Shown here in pieces: positions 33,740-44,477 of a stretch of 64,000 bases of DNA. The position numbers and the translations under genes were made by a program. The notes under the pieces were generated by a model. That model was not told where the DNA came from and searched no databases. It was given only the letters and a program-made list of their open reading frames with translations. The stretch is from Cyathus striatus (lineage: Eukaryota; Basidiomycota; Agaricomycetes; Agaricales; Nidulariaceae): NCBI GenBank assembly GCA_025738555.1, contig JAOVFP010000007.1, positions 1,240,001-1,304,000 on the forward strand. Reading direction: 5' to 3'. How positions within the stretch are numbered: the stretch's first letter is position 1; the number at the start of each line of letters is the position of its first letter.

Positions 33740-36700
33740 GGGCCATCAACTTTTCGAGTTACTGGTAACTCGAATGGAACTCGATTGGAACTCAACCGGA
33801 ACTTAACTTAGGAACTCACCTGTAACTCAAAAAATGTAAATTACCTGAATTTGTATGGTATATCACAGACATTCCAATGCTGCTATGGATTACTAGATTA
33901 GTACTCACTTACTATTGCGCCTTCGCACTCATTATTTCTCGCGCCCCTGAATGCTAATGTTGAGTCACACGACGAGTTCTAAGTAATTCTTAAATACTTA
34001 GAATATAAAATCCTAAATATAATAATAAACTCAAATCCCGAGGTGTAAGTTCAGTAAGTTCGAGGGGCGCAATGATTTCTATTCCAAATTTAGAACAAGT
34101 TATTTTTAGATCAAATGAACTCGGGCTATTTTCGGTACGTGTCAAGGTATTCAGATTTCAAAGTATTCAGATATCAATTCAAACAAGAAACTCTGTACAT
34201 ATTTCTCAATGTCTAAATGTCTCGTAAATATGTCTGATTCTCGTCTGTATCTTGTCTGTACTGCCCTATCCATGGGGGGAAGAATGCCTGGCAGTTCCTG
34301 CCTTATTTCTTCCCTCTTCCCCTACTATATACATTTTTCTCTCTACTTACTTACAAATGGCGTAGTAATAAAATATGATTTATCTTCCGGTCATTTCTCC
34401 AGTCCGTGTATAAGGTAACACGTTGTCAGCGCCCAGATGGCAGTCAGCCAATCGTGCACATAACCCAGCGCGCTCCCATTCTGCAACGCACACTTGTTTC
34501 AAGCGTCTCATCAGTTACCTTCCTAATCGGGTAATCAGCCGATGCAGCAGCATCATCCGTTTGTATCAATTTCATTTATGTCGGCCTCTCAGGTCAGGTT
34601 TCCGCTCCCGCGTGAACTCCTGACTGTTGGGGTACTCATTCTCGTTCCATTCTTTCTTCCTTTCCCCACTTCTCACGCTCTCCCTCTGTCTCACTGTTTC
34701 GTTGTCCTGTTGTCTCGTCACCTCATCGTTGTCACTCAAGCTCGCTGATCTCATGTCTTTAGTGGTTCAGGGTCTGGGTCTTGGGGGATTTAGTAAGTCC
34801 ATGTTCTGTCAATCTCCATACTTTGTATCGTGTGCTGACTTTGTCATTAGTCATTTTGGCTGCTCTGGGTGTCTGATACTCGTTGTACAGAATGCAACTT
34901 CATTCTTTTGAAAGGTAAAGTAATACATTATTTTATTGGTTAAGGATTTAAAACCAGTACTGAGGCGGAGTATGTGTTTTAATAGGTTTATTTGTTTAAT
35001 CCCTTGGTGTATTATGGGAGGTGATGTGGGAACTCAGCCCCTCCCTGCTGTTTCCTCACTCAACGCACTCGGTACTGGTGTCTCAAAATCGAGACGTAAA
35101 GAATTTAAATTTATGGTACATTGCATTTCTTTTACATGTGTATCACTAATCATTAATTTGATCTGATGCTTCTGCCTCCATCAAATTGATCAATAAGTGC
35201 TGCATGTTGTTTTCCATGGTGCGTTTGATCACATTCATATGCCTCATCATCGTCATAAACAGTGAGCACTCATTATTTTCATTTCTGGTCAAGTTCTTGG
35301 GTGATTCCTCTCAATATTTTTGTGAACATTAATGTATATTAAATACTTCAACTGTACAGCTAAATTACCTATAAAATAGTATGATAAGTACTACTAATGT
35401 TATATTTTATGTAAGTACAGTACATGATGTTTATGCAACTAAGATGTTATATTACATACAAAACAATTAGCTTCAAATTGTAAAAAAAAAATTACAGGAA
35501 GAACCCAAAAAGTGAGAGAAGAATGCACAAAATATGTGCTCACTGTTGAGCATGATGATGGAAGAAGTGCGACACGATCACCATCAATGCATCAGAAGCA
35601 AGTGAAGTTATCGGGAATTTGATGGCTGATGTGATGGCACTATTTTTACACATCCTTGGCAGCAGGGGTGGGGGATGGGTGTGGGAAACAATGAGCACAA
35701 TAATGAAGTATGGGTTATTTGTAATGGAATTTGAGGAACTTAGAGTAGGAACTTAACTGGAACTCAAATGGAACTCAAATGGAACTCGACTCAAATTCGA
35801 GTGGAGTTGAGTTGTCATTTACCACTTGAAGGTAACTCAATGGTAACTCAACTGACACTTGAATTTAGCTTAAGCAAGGAACTCAACTCCACTTGATGGA
35901 ACTTAACTTTCACTCAAAAAAATAAGCGAGAAACTTAACTTTACTCAAGGGAACTTAACTTTTACTTGAAAAATAAGCAAGTTGTATAATGAACACCTTA
36001 CAATAATTATACAGTAGTTTGTGTTGTTTCCCACCCCCCCACTCGCTGTTTCCCACGCCTCTAATTCAATGTTTATTCATTTCCTATTAGTTGCACATTC
36101 TCATTGTTGCCCGCACCTCCGCTCATAATTTCCCACGCTTCCGCTTAACATATTGCGCCTACATACTTTCGCGCTCAATGTTTCCCACGCTCTGCTCATT
36201 GTCACCCGCACCTCCGCTCATAATTTCCCACGCTTCCGCTATCATTCTGATCTCTACTGATACTATCCCGCACTCCCACTCATGATTTCCCATGCTTCTG
36301 TTATTATTCTGCTGTTCACTCCATCTGCTTCCCACTCAGCATTTCCCACACTTTTGCTTCTCCTCTAGTCCACTTGCAATTTCCTGTGCATTTCATCATT
36401 CCCGCCCTTCCGCTCATAGTTTCCCACGCCTCCGCTTCTGCTGTTCACTGCTGTCCGCACCCCCACCTAACATTTTCCCACGCTTTCACTGATCATTCTG
36501 ACCTCTTTTCATTTTCCTGCCCTCCTGCCCATATTTTCCCATGCCTCTGCTTTTCACTTCTGATGCTCATTGCTGTCCGCATCCCCGCTCGAAATTTCCC
36601 ACGCTTTCATTTATCATTTTGACCTCTGTTCATTATCTCCCACCCTCCTACTCATAGTTTCCCATGCCTCCACTCTTACTTTCCCACACAATTAATACAC

Positions 36701-37628
36701 TTTTCCAACAAATCACATAATCTACTGTACAAAGCATGGAACATTATTATAAAGGACTAAATACATATGTAACTCGCATTTTTTATATGTTTATTTACAT
36801 TATTACTTAATATAATATGGTCTATTATGTGTATAACAACTTACATTAAGTGATGCAAAAAGATTGAAAGAAAAAGAGCAAGAACTGAGCTAAAATTTTA
36901 AGAAAAGACTTGCTCACCATTAAGGATGATGACTAGGAAGCATGCCCATCAACAATCCCATGGTGTGTTCATATGTTGACATTGTGGTGATAAATATTTG
37001 AGTTGATGTAAGTGATGGATAGTACAACACATATGCAAATGTGTGTAAATAAAGGTGGGCAGCATGTGTGGGAATTGTTGAGCAAAGTTGTAGAAAACAT
37101 TAGGCGGGCGGGGGTATGGGAACAGAGCAGTAGTTATAGTAATGATTAGTGTATACTTACTGTACACTTGAACTTTTGAAATTTGAATATTCAGAACTTG
37201 ACTTACACCTGATAGGAACTTAATATAACTCAAGGGAACTTGACTTTCATGAAAAAAAACTTAACTTTAACTCAAAAAACTTAACAGGAGCTTGAAATGT
37301 TAGCAGCCCCTCTACTTCACTTGAGGGAACTTGACTTTCACTCAAAAAACAAGAGTGAGTAACTTAACTTAACTCAAAGGAACTTGACTTTCACTCAAAA
37401 AAATAATAAGTGGTGAACTTAAGTTTACTTGAGGGAACTCAACTTTTCCAAAAAAAAAAAAAGTGAGGAACTTAAGTCCACTCGAAATATAAAAATGGCC
37501 ACTTGAGGTAACTTAACTTCAACTCAAAAAAGGTAAGCGAGCTCAAAAATGGAACTCAACTATAACCTAACTGTAACTTAACTGTAGCTCGAAAAACTTG
37601 ACAGGAACTCGAAATGTTAGCAGCCCCT
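33740..37628. mobile_element. Non-autonomous hAT-like element, copy 2
   Basis: Inserted in the alpha-kinase gene with the perfect 8-bp duplication GTTAGAAC (33732-33739, 37629-37636). The ends GGGCCATCAACTTTTCGAG and, inverted, AGGGGCTGCTAACATTTCGAG match copy 1 at 14131-16921. Without the solo LTR inside it is about 2.7 kb. Compared with copy 1, many CG dinucleotides read TG or CA. It has the same subterminal GAACTTGACT units and central TTTCCCACGC array (about 36030-36690). Confidence 0.85.
33958..35145. mobile_element. Probable solo LTR inside hAT-like copy 2
   Basis: This 1,188-bp segment is absent from the aligned position of copy 1 (near 14322). It starts TGTTGAGTCACACG and ends GTGTATCA. 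CTAA flanks both sides (33954-33957, 35146-35149), so a TG...CA insert with a 4-bp duplication fits. No coding motif was recognised. A 5-bp reading (CTAAT) is possible but would leave a G...CA end. Confidence 0.6.
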
Positions 37629-39104
37629 GTTAGAACACCTCAAAAGCCAGTTGATTCAAAGAAGCGAGCTCGCACAGTATGTGTACTTATATTAATTATT
37701 TATGGCACACATTTACACATATTATTAGAATACGCAAGGATCTGCAGATTTATCACCAACATCTGCTCCATCAAAGAAGTGGATGCACATTTCAATTCCA
37801 TATACATCTCCTGATAGAATGAAGATTCGTGAAGCATTGAAAGCAGGTGGACTATCAGTGAACCTCCAAGCCAATTCTGGTAAGCAGCTTAGTATATATT
37901 ATTTATGCATACAGGATCACTTACACTCATATAAGCGAAGTACAGGGTTGAGCAAATACAGTTTTATTCAATTCCTGAGATTAGCCTGGCAGAGCTGCTT
38001 TCTGACAGTAACAAAAAGGCTTTCTTGTTAATGAACCCATGCCCTGGTACATTAACAATAAATCATCTCGAATCTATTGGTATAGGAGCTTGTAAAACTG
38101 CACATAAAGGGCTTCTAACACTTACACCAATAGCTGAAGCCGGTCTTGGAGATACACTAAACCAGCATGTTGCTGTAAAACGAGTTTATTATGCAGATGA
38201 CAGGAAATCTACAAGAAATAGCTCATCTCAGACTGGACTTTCTATTGGATGGTTCACAATTGATTCAGAGCTGACAAAGACACTGATCAAGGCCAATGTT
38301 ACTTACTGGGCCACATCCCTGCTGTCCTATTCATATTCATACATTGCACAGATCATATCAACTAAAGGAGAGCCTCCCTTCAAAATCCCAGAAATACACT
38401 TTGTGAAGGCTGGTGTTGGTATTGTTCACAATGCTACTGGTAATAAGTCTGGAGGGAAGTTGACTACAATGCACAATGTGTATTTGCTGGAAGAATTCAT
38501 TGAGAATGAAGGAAACAATTTCATAAAATTTATACACAATGGTTCAGCTCGGCCTCTCCTAGATGAAAGCAATCCGCTTTATGCAATTGCGGAATTTCTT
38601 TGTTTCATGCAGCATATTCAGTATAAAAAAACTGACTCCTTGGCATATGTATCAGATTTACAAGGTGTGCAGCTTTACTATTTTAATTTCAAATGTTCTT
38701 ACATCCACCCACTCGATTATATAGGAAGCTCAACAGTTCTATCTGACCCACAGATAATGACTGCACTGTAAGTTTATTTTTTGGGTACTTGAAGTGATAG
38801 AGTAACATGACTTCAATTAAGATCTCTTGAAGACGACACTGCTTTATTTGATCAAGAGAATGTGGGTTCTGCATTTGACAAATTTGAATCCGAACATATC
38901 TGCAATGAATACTGTGAATGGTTTAACCTCACCACTCTGAATAAGTCACTGGATTCTCGTATTTTGCATGGCAATGCCATTACAGATTTAGAATCATGTT
39001 ATGAGCACTCTGCATGTCCTTTTCATATATGAGCCATAGTTACTTCGATTAGAATCACTCTGTAATAGGAACTACACTATTGCTACTGTGTAAGATGTTC
39101 GAAA

Positions 39105-39522
39105 CAATCTATGGTATCTGCATTGAACTATGCAATTTCTAAACAATGAACTTAAGCTACAATGCATTTATTATATGCATCTATAAATTATAATATATTT
39201 TAACATATCAGTGTACTGCGCTGTCACAAGACTTCTGTTCAAAGTTTTATATTTACTACATCGACACTAGAACTTAACTGAGCATATAAAAACAAGTCAT
39301 AAAGATGAAAGTTCATACTATAGTACTTACTACTGTATTCTAATAATATGTCTTACTTGTGCATCCGAGTATGATAGGACTTAAGGTCGCGGCTAAGCCC
39401 TTAACCGAAATCTTGAGCGAACAGGATGTGCCTAAGCGAATATCTAAGTGATATGCCGCTTTGCCGAAGGTCGGAGCTTGACTACTTTGATGTAGTTGAG
39501 CGTGGTTGTCCGGCTTTCCATA
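39105..39522 (-). repeat. Right terminal inverted repeat of the integrase/alpha-kinase element
   Basis: Reverse complement of 12658-13075. The outermost bases read GGCTTTCCATA, followed by the target duplicate GCTGTG at 39523-39528. Confidence 0.9.
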
Positions 39523-40374
39523 GCTGTGCCACTCAATCCGATTCGATCTTATCAATTAAATATCTAAGGAGTAAGAAGCATTTAAATAGGAAAGTTCGAG
39601 ATCACCAAGTATGGATTGCTCTGGACTCGCATAACGGTAAAAGGCGCTCTCAAAGCATCTACAACTTAACTGAACCATTGAGAATGTTCCAGTAGCAGTA
39701 GTAGGATATTATAGAAGAGACTTTAGACGGCTACATCTTAGAAGATGTATTGAGAACGATCTAGCAATAGGTAGTACAAAAGGTATATAAATGTTACTAG
39801 ATAGACACATAAATCCAATCCTTTTTCAACCTCTTTAACAGTGTGACTGTAAGAACCAGACTCGACTTAAGGCTAAGCTCTAAGTCTCGTACTGTTGCTA
39901 AAAAGGGTACATACGTATATTTACTTATCTACTCGCTACTTAAAGTACTAGACTACTGTATCTAGTATTGTCGATTGCAGAATATCATCGGATAGTCCAA
40001 TTGGCGGTTGCACGTGACTTGTTCGACACTTGCTCTTGATTGACTTATGCTTTGAAGACTCAACTTATCATACACGCTACACCGAAAACACTCAATCGCA
40101 AACGTTGTATTCGACTCAGGACTAAATACAACGAGGTACGTTTCTATTTTTATGTAGGTGTACTTATTCTGTGTATTCATAAGAATACACCAACGCTGCA
40201 ATCGTTCAAGAGCAGATCACAACAGGGTGTCAAGGACTTCCCCCCTCCTCTCTCAACATGACTGAGTCGTTGCGACTACAACTCCAACGCTGAGACTCGA
40301 AGGCGCTCTCTGCAAGATGGTACTTGTCTGATACGTCGTCGAAGGAAGGGCAAGATTGGACAGTATGAGAATTG

Positions 40375-42560
40375 GCGGGTGGTGCGTGTTTCTTATCCTC
40401 TACAACATACACTGATCTGATCGTACCACAGAAGATACATCTATTTCATGCATTCCCTGGCACAGGACACAAAACGACTACATATCTCCACTTTGCCAAG
40501 CTCAAGTTCAAGCTCCGTACATCCTTACCCTTTTCCAGTTCTCCCCTTTTCCTCGCACGTCTTAGTACAATCCCTCCCCCCCTCTCCAATACTCTATCTT
40601 CTCCACTCCCTCTCCTCCCTCTCCCCACACGCTTACGTTCACATCTACAGACCATGCTCACCCCCACAAGCAATTCCCTCAACACGGTTAGCATAACCCC
40701 GTACTCGGCCTCCCCACCTCAGCGCGACACAATGCTGCGTTACCATGCCCATACACCATACACTCGCCCTAGCCACCCACACTCCCCTGAAGGCACCCTC
40801 CTCAACATCCAATGCTCCTTCTTCTCCCTGCCACTCACCTAGCTCGTGGCCAGGCGACGCTGCATATGCCAGCATACACAATGATATGTGACATATCACT
40901 CCTCGTCTCGTTCCACTTAATCACATTCGTATTCGGCACTGGCACCACACTGCTTACTCTCAGAAGGTTGCATAGGAGGCGGGTTTCTATGGACGAGTGG
41001 TACGTGTTTTTTCCCCATTCCACTGCGTACACTGATGTGACCGTACAACAGATGATCTATTTGGTGCATTCCCCTCTGTACAACAGACAAATACTTAGAT
41101 CCCCCATTCCCTTGAGCTCACACGCTGTATGTCACTTATTTCTCGCTCTCGATCTCCTACATCTCGTCCGACTCCATCCCTCCCTCGCTCTTAATCGTAT
41201 TTATTACTCACACACTTCGTAGACTATGATAAGCCCCCTGAGGCGCAGTCTCCAAATCGTGCTAGCTCAACCCTGCATGACACCTTTGGTCAAAGTCGAA
41301 GGCTGAAAGGCAGGATAAGCAGCTGATACTGGGTATTTGCTATTATTGAACATTGAAGTAGTGAGAATACTTGCGAAAACTCAAAAGTTTCTGCTAGATC
41401 ATGGAACAATCCATAGCTATTCGTAACCTGAGATAACCGAAAACAGCAGGAAAAGGTGTCCTATTCATTCGAGCTTTTCGCTGTCGATTGAAAGATGGTG
41501 ATGGAATGAAGAAGGTCGGGGCTGCCAAGTTGTAATGTGTAGAGTGGACCCATGTAAATGACATTATGAATGTGGAAAGCCTCCTGGTACATGTAGGTTA
41601 CTCTATTTCTGACGTGTTAATGTCTCGATCCATGAGGTCTTCGAGAACGCAGCATAACTTGTAATGTACCAGGTTCTTCCAAATCTTCCATGTCTCCCTG
41701 CCGTCCACAGGTCCCGCTTGTTCAGCTCCTAGGCGAGTGGTCATCGTTGCTCGAACTTCGTTCGACCTTTTCAGTGACATTGGTATTCAAACGTTCTTCT
41801 AGCTAGATTGCATCCTCCACTGTATGATTCCCTCAGATGATTACCTTAGGTAGTAACTGCCTGCCATGCAGCATGCATCCCATCCCCACTCTTTGCCACG
41901 AAAGTGTCGACAATTACTTCAATGCTATATAATACGGCACAACATAAGCTACTTCACAGCGGTATAATTAAACCTAGATGGGTTACTCAGTGAACAAGCG
42001 ACATCGAGAGAACTACATAGGTAGTTTCAACGTAAATTTAGCACTTACCAGTTCCTCTCATCTGAGAAACGTAACACATCCACAGAATACGGCATTGTCC
42101 CTCTTTCAAGCACCCTAGAGCTTATGCACAAGAAACAGTGACAAGAAAGAGGGAGTGATAGAGTGACAGTGAAAGTGATGAGATGGCTGCCGGCGACCCC
42201 GCGCCAGCAAGTCCGGACCGAGATGGAAATCACATGTTTGGCACTTTCCGTCCTTGCTCTCGACTCCGCCCAGCAACCGCTCAGTTCAAGCTCAGTCTGC
42301 CCATTGTTCCCTCGCTGGCCCGCCGCGATTTACTGCCTCTTACAGGTCTCTTCTCTCTTCACTCAGCCTATTTCTTTATGCTTTTTATTTTACATCAATT
42401 CGTACACATACGAAACACCTGCATGATGCTAATGCATGCGTGTCTCAACTAGGTTCTTGGAAGGGGGACATGTATAGATGAGCAGGCACGTGCTTTTTAT
42501 CACTCTACCGCATGTACTGATGTGATCGTACACAGATTATACATTCGAATTCGCTGCATC
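40375..42560 (+). repeat. Threefold degenerate repeat (about 40375, 40985, 42478)
   Basis: Three diverged copies share TGGTACGTG-TTTTT..., then CT/CACTC-AC-GCATACACTGATGTGATCGTAC, then a CATTCCC/GCATCCC block: about 40375-40470, 40985-41080 and 42478-42565. Spacing is irregular (about 610 and 1,490 bp). The copies look like old tandem or dispersed duplications of a non-coding unit. Identity unknown. Confidence 0.6.
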
Positions 42561-42927
42561 CCCAGCTGGGGACGACAGCAAATCGATTATGTCTCTTCTC
42601 CACTCACATCCCCTATGAAATGCTCGCTTCTCACCATGGAACGACCCCAATAGTACATGACAAACCCTCTCCTCACTCTGACATCCACCAACCTCCTGGC
42701 CGGCAGCACTCCACATGCCAATGAGTCAAATCATATGGGATGTTACCCACTCGTCTTTATTCCCCCATTGTTGCATTCAAACTTGGCCCCCGTGCCGAGT
42801 TGGCTTGTCTTACTACCTCTACAGAGAACATTTGCTAGGACTGCGTTTACAGGTGCAAGTGCGAAGTTGGTGCATGTCCATAGTGCAAGAGAGGGAGGTA
42901 GCTTTATGTTCAGTATGCGTCAGAAGG

Positions 42928-42972
42928 AGAGGGAGGAGGAGGAGGAGGAGGAGGAGGAGGAGGAGGAGGAGG
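42928..42972 (+). repeat. GGA microsatellite
   Basis: About fourteen consecutive GGA/GAG trinucleotides, giving poly-Glu or poly-Arg in open frames. Not evidence for a gene. Confidence 0.9.
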
Positions 42973-44181
42973 GCTGTATCAGCCGATGTTCTACGCTCCC
43001 CCTCACTCAAGTGGATATATCGTTTCATCAGTGCACTACTGAGTCGAAGTCTGACAAGAGGAACCCATGCATTCACCGAAGACAACCTCACGAAGCATAC
43101 GAGGGACTGGAGGAAGGAATACATCACCCCTCCTTCCGAGGCCGCCCCCACTTCCCCTCAGAGTGCTAACACGCATGCTCTCGCTGCCATTAAGTTCTCG
43201 TGAACTCAAACATATGATATTCCCGTACTTTGATGCAGAAGGTCATCACAGTATCACATACGACCTCCACTTCCCTCCTCCCCCAAAAATCTCCCATATC
43301 ACATTCTACCAACTCGCCCTCTTGCGCCACTCCAATCTTTCTCCCTCACCCATCCTTCTAACCTAGTCCACCCTATACATGCAAGTAAACCCTCGCGAAT
43401 CACTGAAGAACCGATACACTAGGGTAAAGAATATGTGAAAGTGTTGGGGTAGAGAAAGGGAGAGTTTGTTAACAGCAGTGACAGCGAGGTGTGTGCGGGA
43501 TGGACGATTACTTGGGCACGGGGTCTTGATGGTCAATCCGTGTATCCAAGGCGGCTCTTCCCACTGAACTCACGGGCTCTCACCCAAGAATGTAGTGACA
43601 CAGCAGTGAGGACTTCACGGATGTGAATATCTTCAGTGTCCGAGAGTATAAGGCACATTGCTAGGACCGTACTTTGGTGCCGAAAGCATTCCGTATCATG
43701 TCTACATCAACCTTGAAGCCTACACTGCCAGCCCTTGTTTCTGGTGGCTTTCTTTTCAAGTGAAGCTTGATATGGACTGGATAATTGCTTTGATATTCAC
43801 TATGTGGTGATTGCATCAGGAATGCTTAGTATCGTTCATCAGGAAATAAAGACATAGTAATGTAGAGCTATGTAGGTTGGGTAGCAGGAATAGCCTTTAT
43901 TGCATAGTCCCCCTTCATGTAGCACTATGTCAGTAATTTACACTCCCCCAAGAGGTCTGTACAGACCTGTATAGATACCATACAGAATTTATATAGTGGC
44001 TATTATTATTATTAGAGGTGATTATTCTATACAGAATCCATATATATTCTGCATGGATTCTGTGTGGATTTATGCAGAATCTGTAAGATCTATTTAATAC
44101 CTTAATTTTCCTGTTTCAAATCACAATGAATACTATTAAAACTGTTAATTCATAATCTCATCTCATCCCTACCACTATCTT

Positions 44182-44404
44182 TGTAGAGGTTCAACTCCTC
44201 TACTGAACTTAACTCACTCACGCACCACGTAAACCAGACCAGTGAATAGGTAGTCTACGAGTGTACGAGTGAAAGTTGTTTTTACGAGTAAATAATGGTA
44301 AATTTATATAAGGCAACGCCTGATGGCGTTGCCAAACAGTCCGTAGGTAAACAATATTACATAATGAGTGTGTCAATATTACATAGGTAAGGTGCTGCCT
44401 TACA
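44182..44404 (-). repeat. 3' LTR of the minus-strand element
   Basis: 223 bp, TGTAGAGG...CCTTACA in plus orientation. Differs from 61008-61230 at four transitions (about 98% identity). Confidence 0.95.
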
Positions 44405-44415
44405 CACCCCCCCTT
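44405..44415 (-). other. Polypurine tract of the minus-strand element
   Basis: On the minus strand this reads AAGGGGGGGTG and directly precedes the 3' LTR, as expected for the plus-strand primer of a Ty3/gypsy element. Confidence 0.8.
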
Positions 44416-44477
44416 GAGACCGAGTCTACACGGTCTATACAACAGGAGGAAGGGAGGGCGATGCGGCTCGTCTATCT

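Larger units (their letters stand above)
32239..39032 (+). pseudogene. Alpha-kinase (MHCK/EF2K-type) protein, split by insertion
   Basis: The N-terminal exon (ATG 32239) has paired cysteines (CGRSSCSTI, then FVCNRCFEYY), a possible zinc-binding module. Middle exons carry SRSSTVDVQS, LPAVGIPSSW, YRGRQFETISIIVQAV, and TMLPQLRKAMNWFPFQ. The C-terminal half is an alpha-kinase catalytic domain: CPGTLTINHLESIGIG, QHVAVKRVYY (candidate catalytic Lys), FVKAGVGIVHNATGN, YLLEEFIE, FIKFIHNG, AEFLCFMQHIQYKKT, LAYVSDLQG, LSDPQIMT. It ends with the zinc motif EHICNEYCEWF. Introns are about 49-83 nt with GT/AG ends (for example 32441-32496 and 32560-32614). Lesions: TGA at 33460-33462 where Arg/CGA is likely (AYL-R-EESLDY), one-base frame offsets at about 32735-32784 and 33080-33163, and the 33740-37628 insertion. 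Removing that insert and one GTTAGAAC keeps the frame (AIAVRT-PQKPV). Probably cargo of the transposon. Confidence 0.8.
12658..39522. mobile_element. Integrase + alpha-kinase DNA transposon, with later insertions
   Basis: The element is bounded by the 6-bp duplication GCTGTG (12652-12657, 39523-39528) inside the solo LTR. Its 418-bp terminal inverted repeats start TATGGAAAG. Subtracting the two later insertions leaves about 8.0 kb. Cargo: a DDE integrase gene read leftwards (30072 to 13186, eight exons) and an alpha-kinase gene read rightwards (32239-39032), head to head across about 2.2 kb that holds a minisatellite. An integrase with long inverted repeats and 6-bp duplications is known from Polinton/Maverick elements, but no DNA polymerase, ATPase, protease or capsid gene is seen here. 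I cannot place it in a named superfamily. Confidence 0.85.
12548..40224 (+). mobile_element. Solo LTR split by a nested transposon
   Basis: The LTR starts TGTTATGGATATTC and ends GATCACAACA. It is flanked by the 5-bp duplication GGGTG (12543-12547, 40225-40229). Its own sequence is 12548-12657 plus 39529-40224 (806 bp); everything between was inserted later. No internal retrotransposon sequence remains, so it is a solo LTR formed by recombination. Its 3' end (GAATACACCAACG then a short tail to ACAACA) resembles the end of the chromovirus LTR at 17860, suggesting a related family. Confidence 0.85.
40230..43931. other. No recognisable gene; degenerate repeats
   Basis: Pyrimidine-rich, moderately GC-rich DNA with several open but unconvincing stretches (up to 170 codons at 42657-43169, S/T/P-rich, overlapping others in all frames). 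No domain motifs or coherent exon-intron pattern. It contains a threefold degenerate repeat and a GAG microsatellite. A 65-bp match to 12291-12353 sits at 41497-41560. Confidence 0.45.

Noticed and set aside
42657..43203. Overlapping 162- and 170-codon frames
   Set aside because: Low-complexity S/T/P- and E- or R-rich peptides centred on a GGA microsatellite, open in several frames without conservation.
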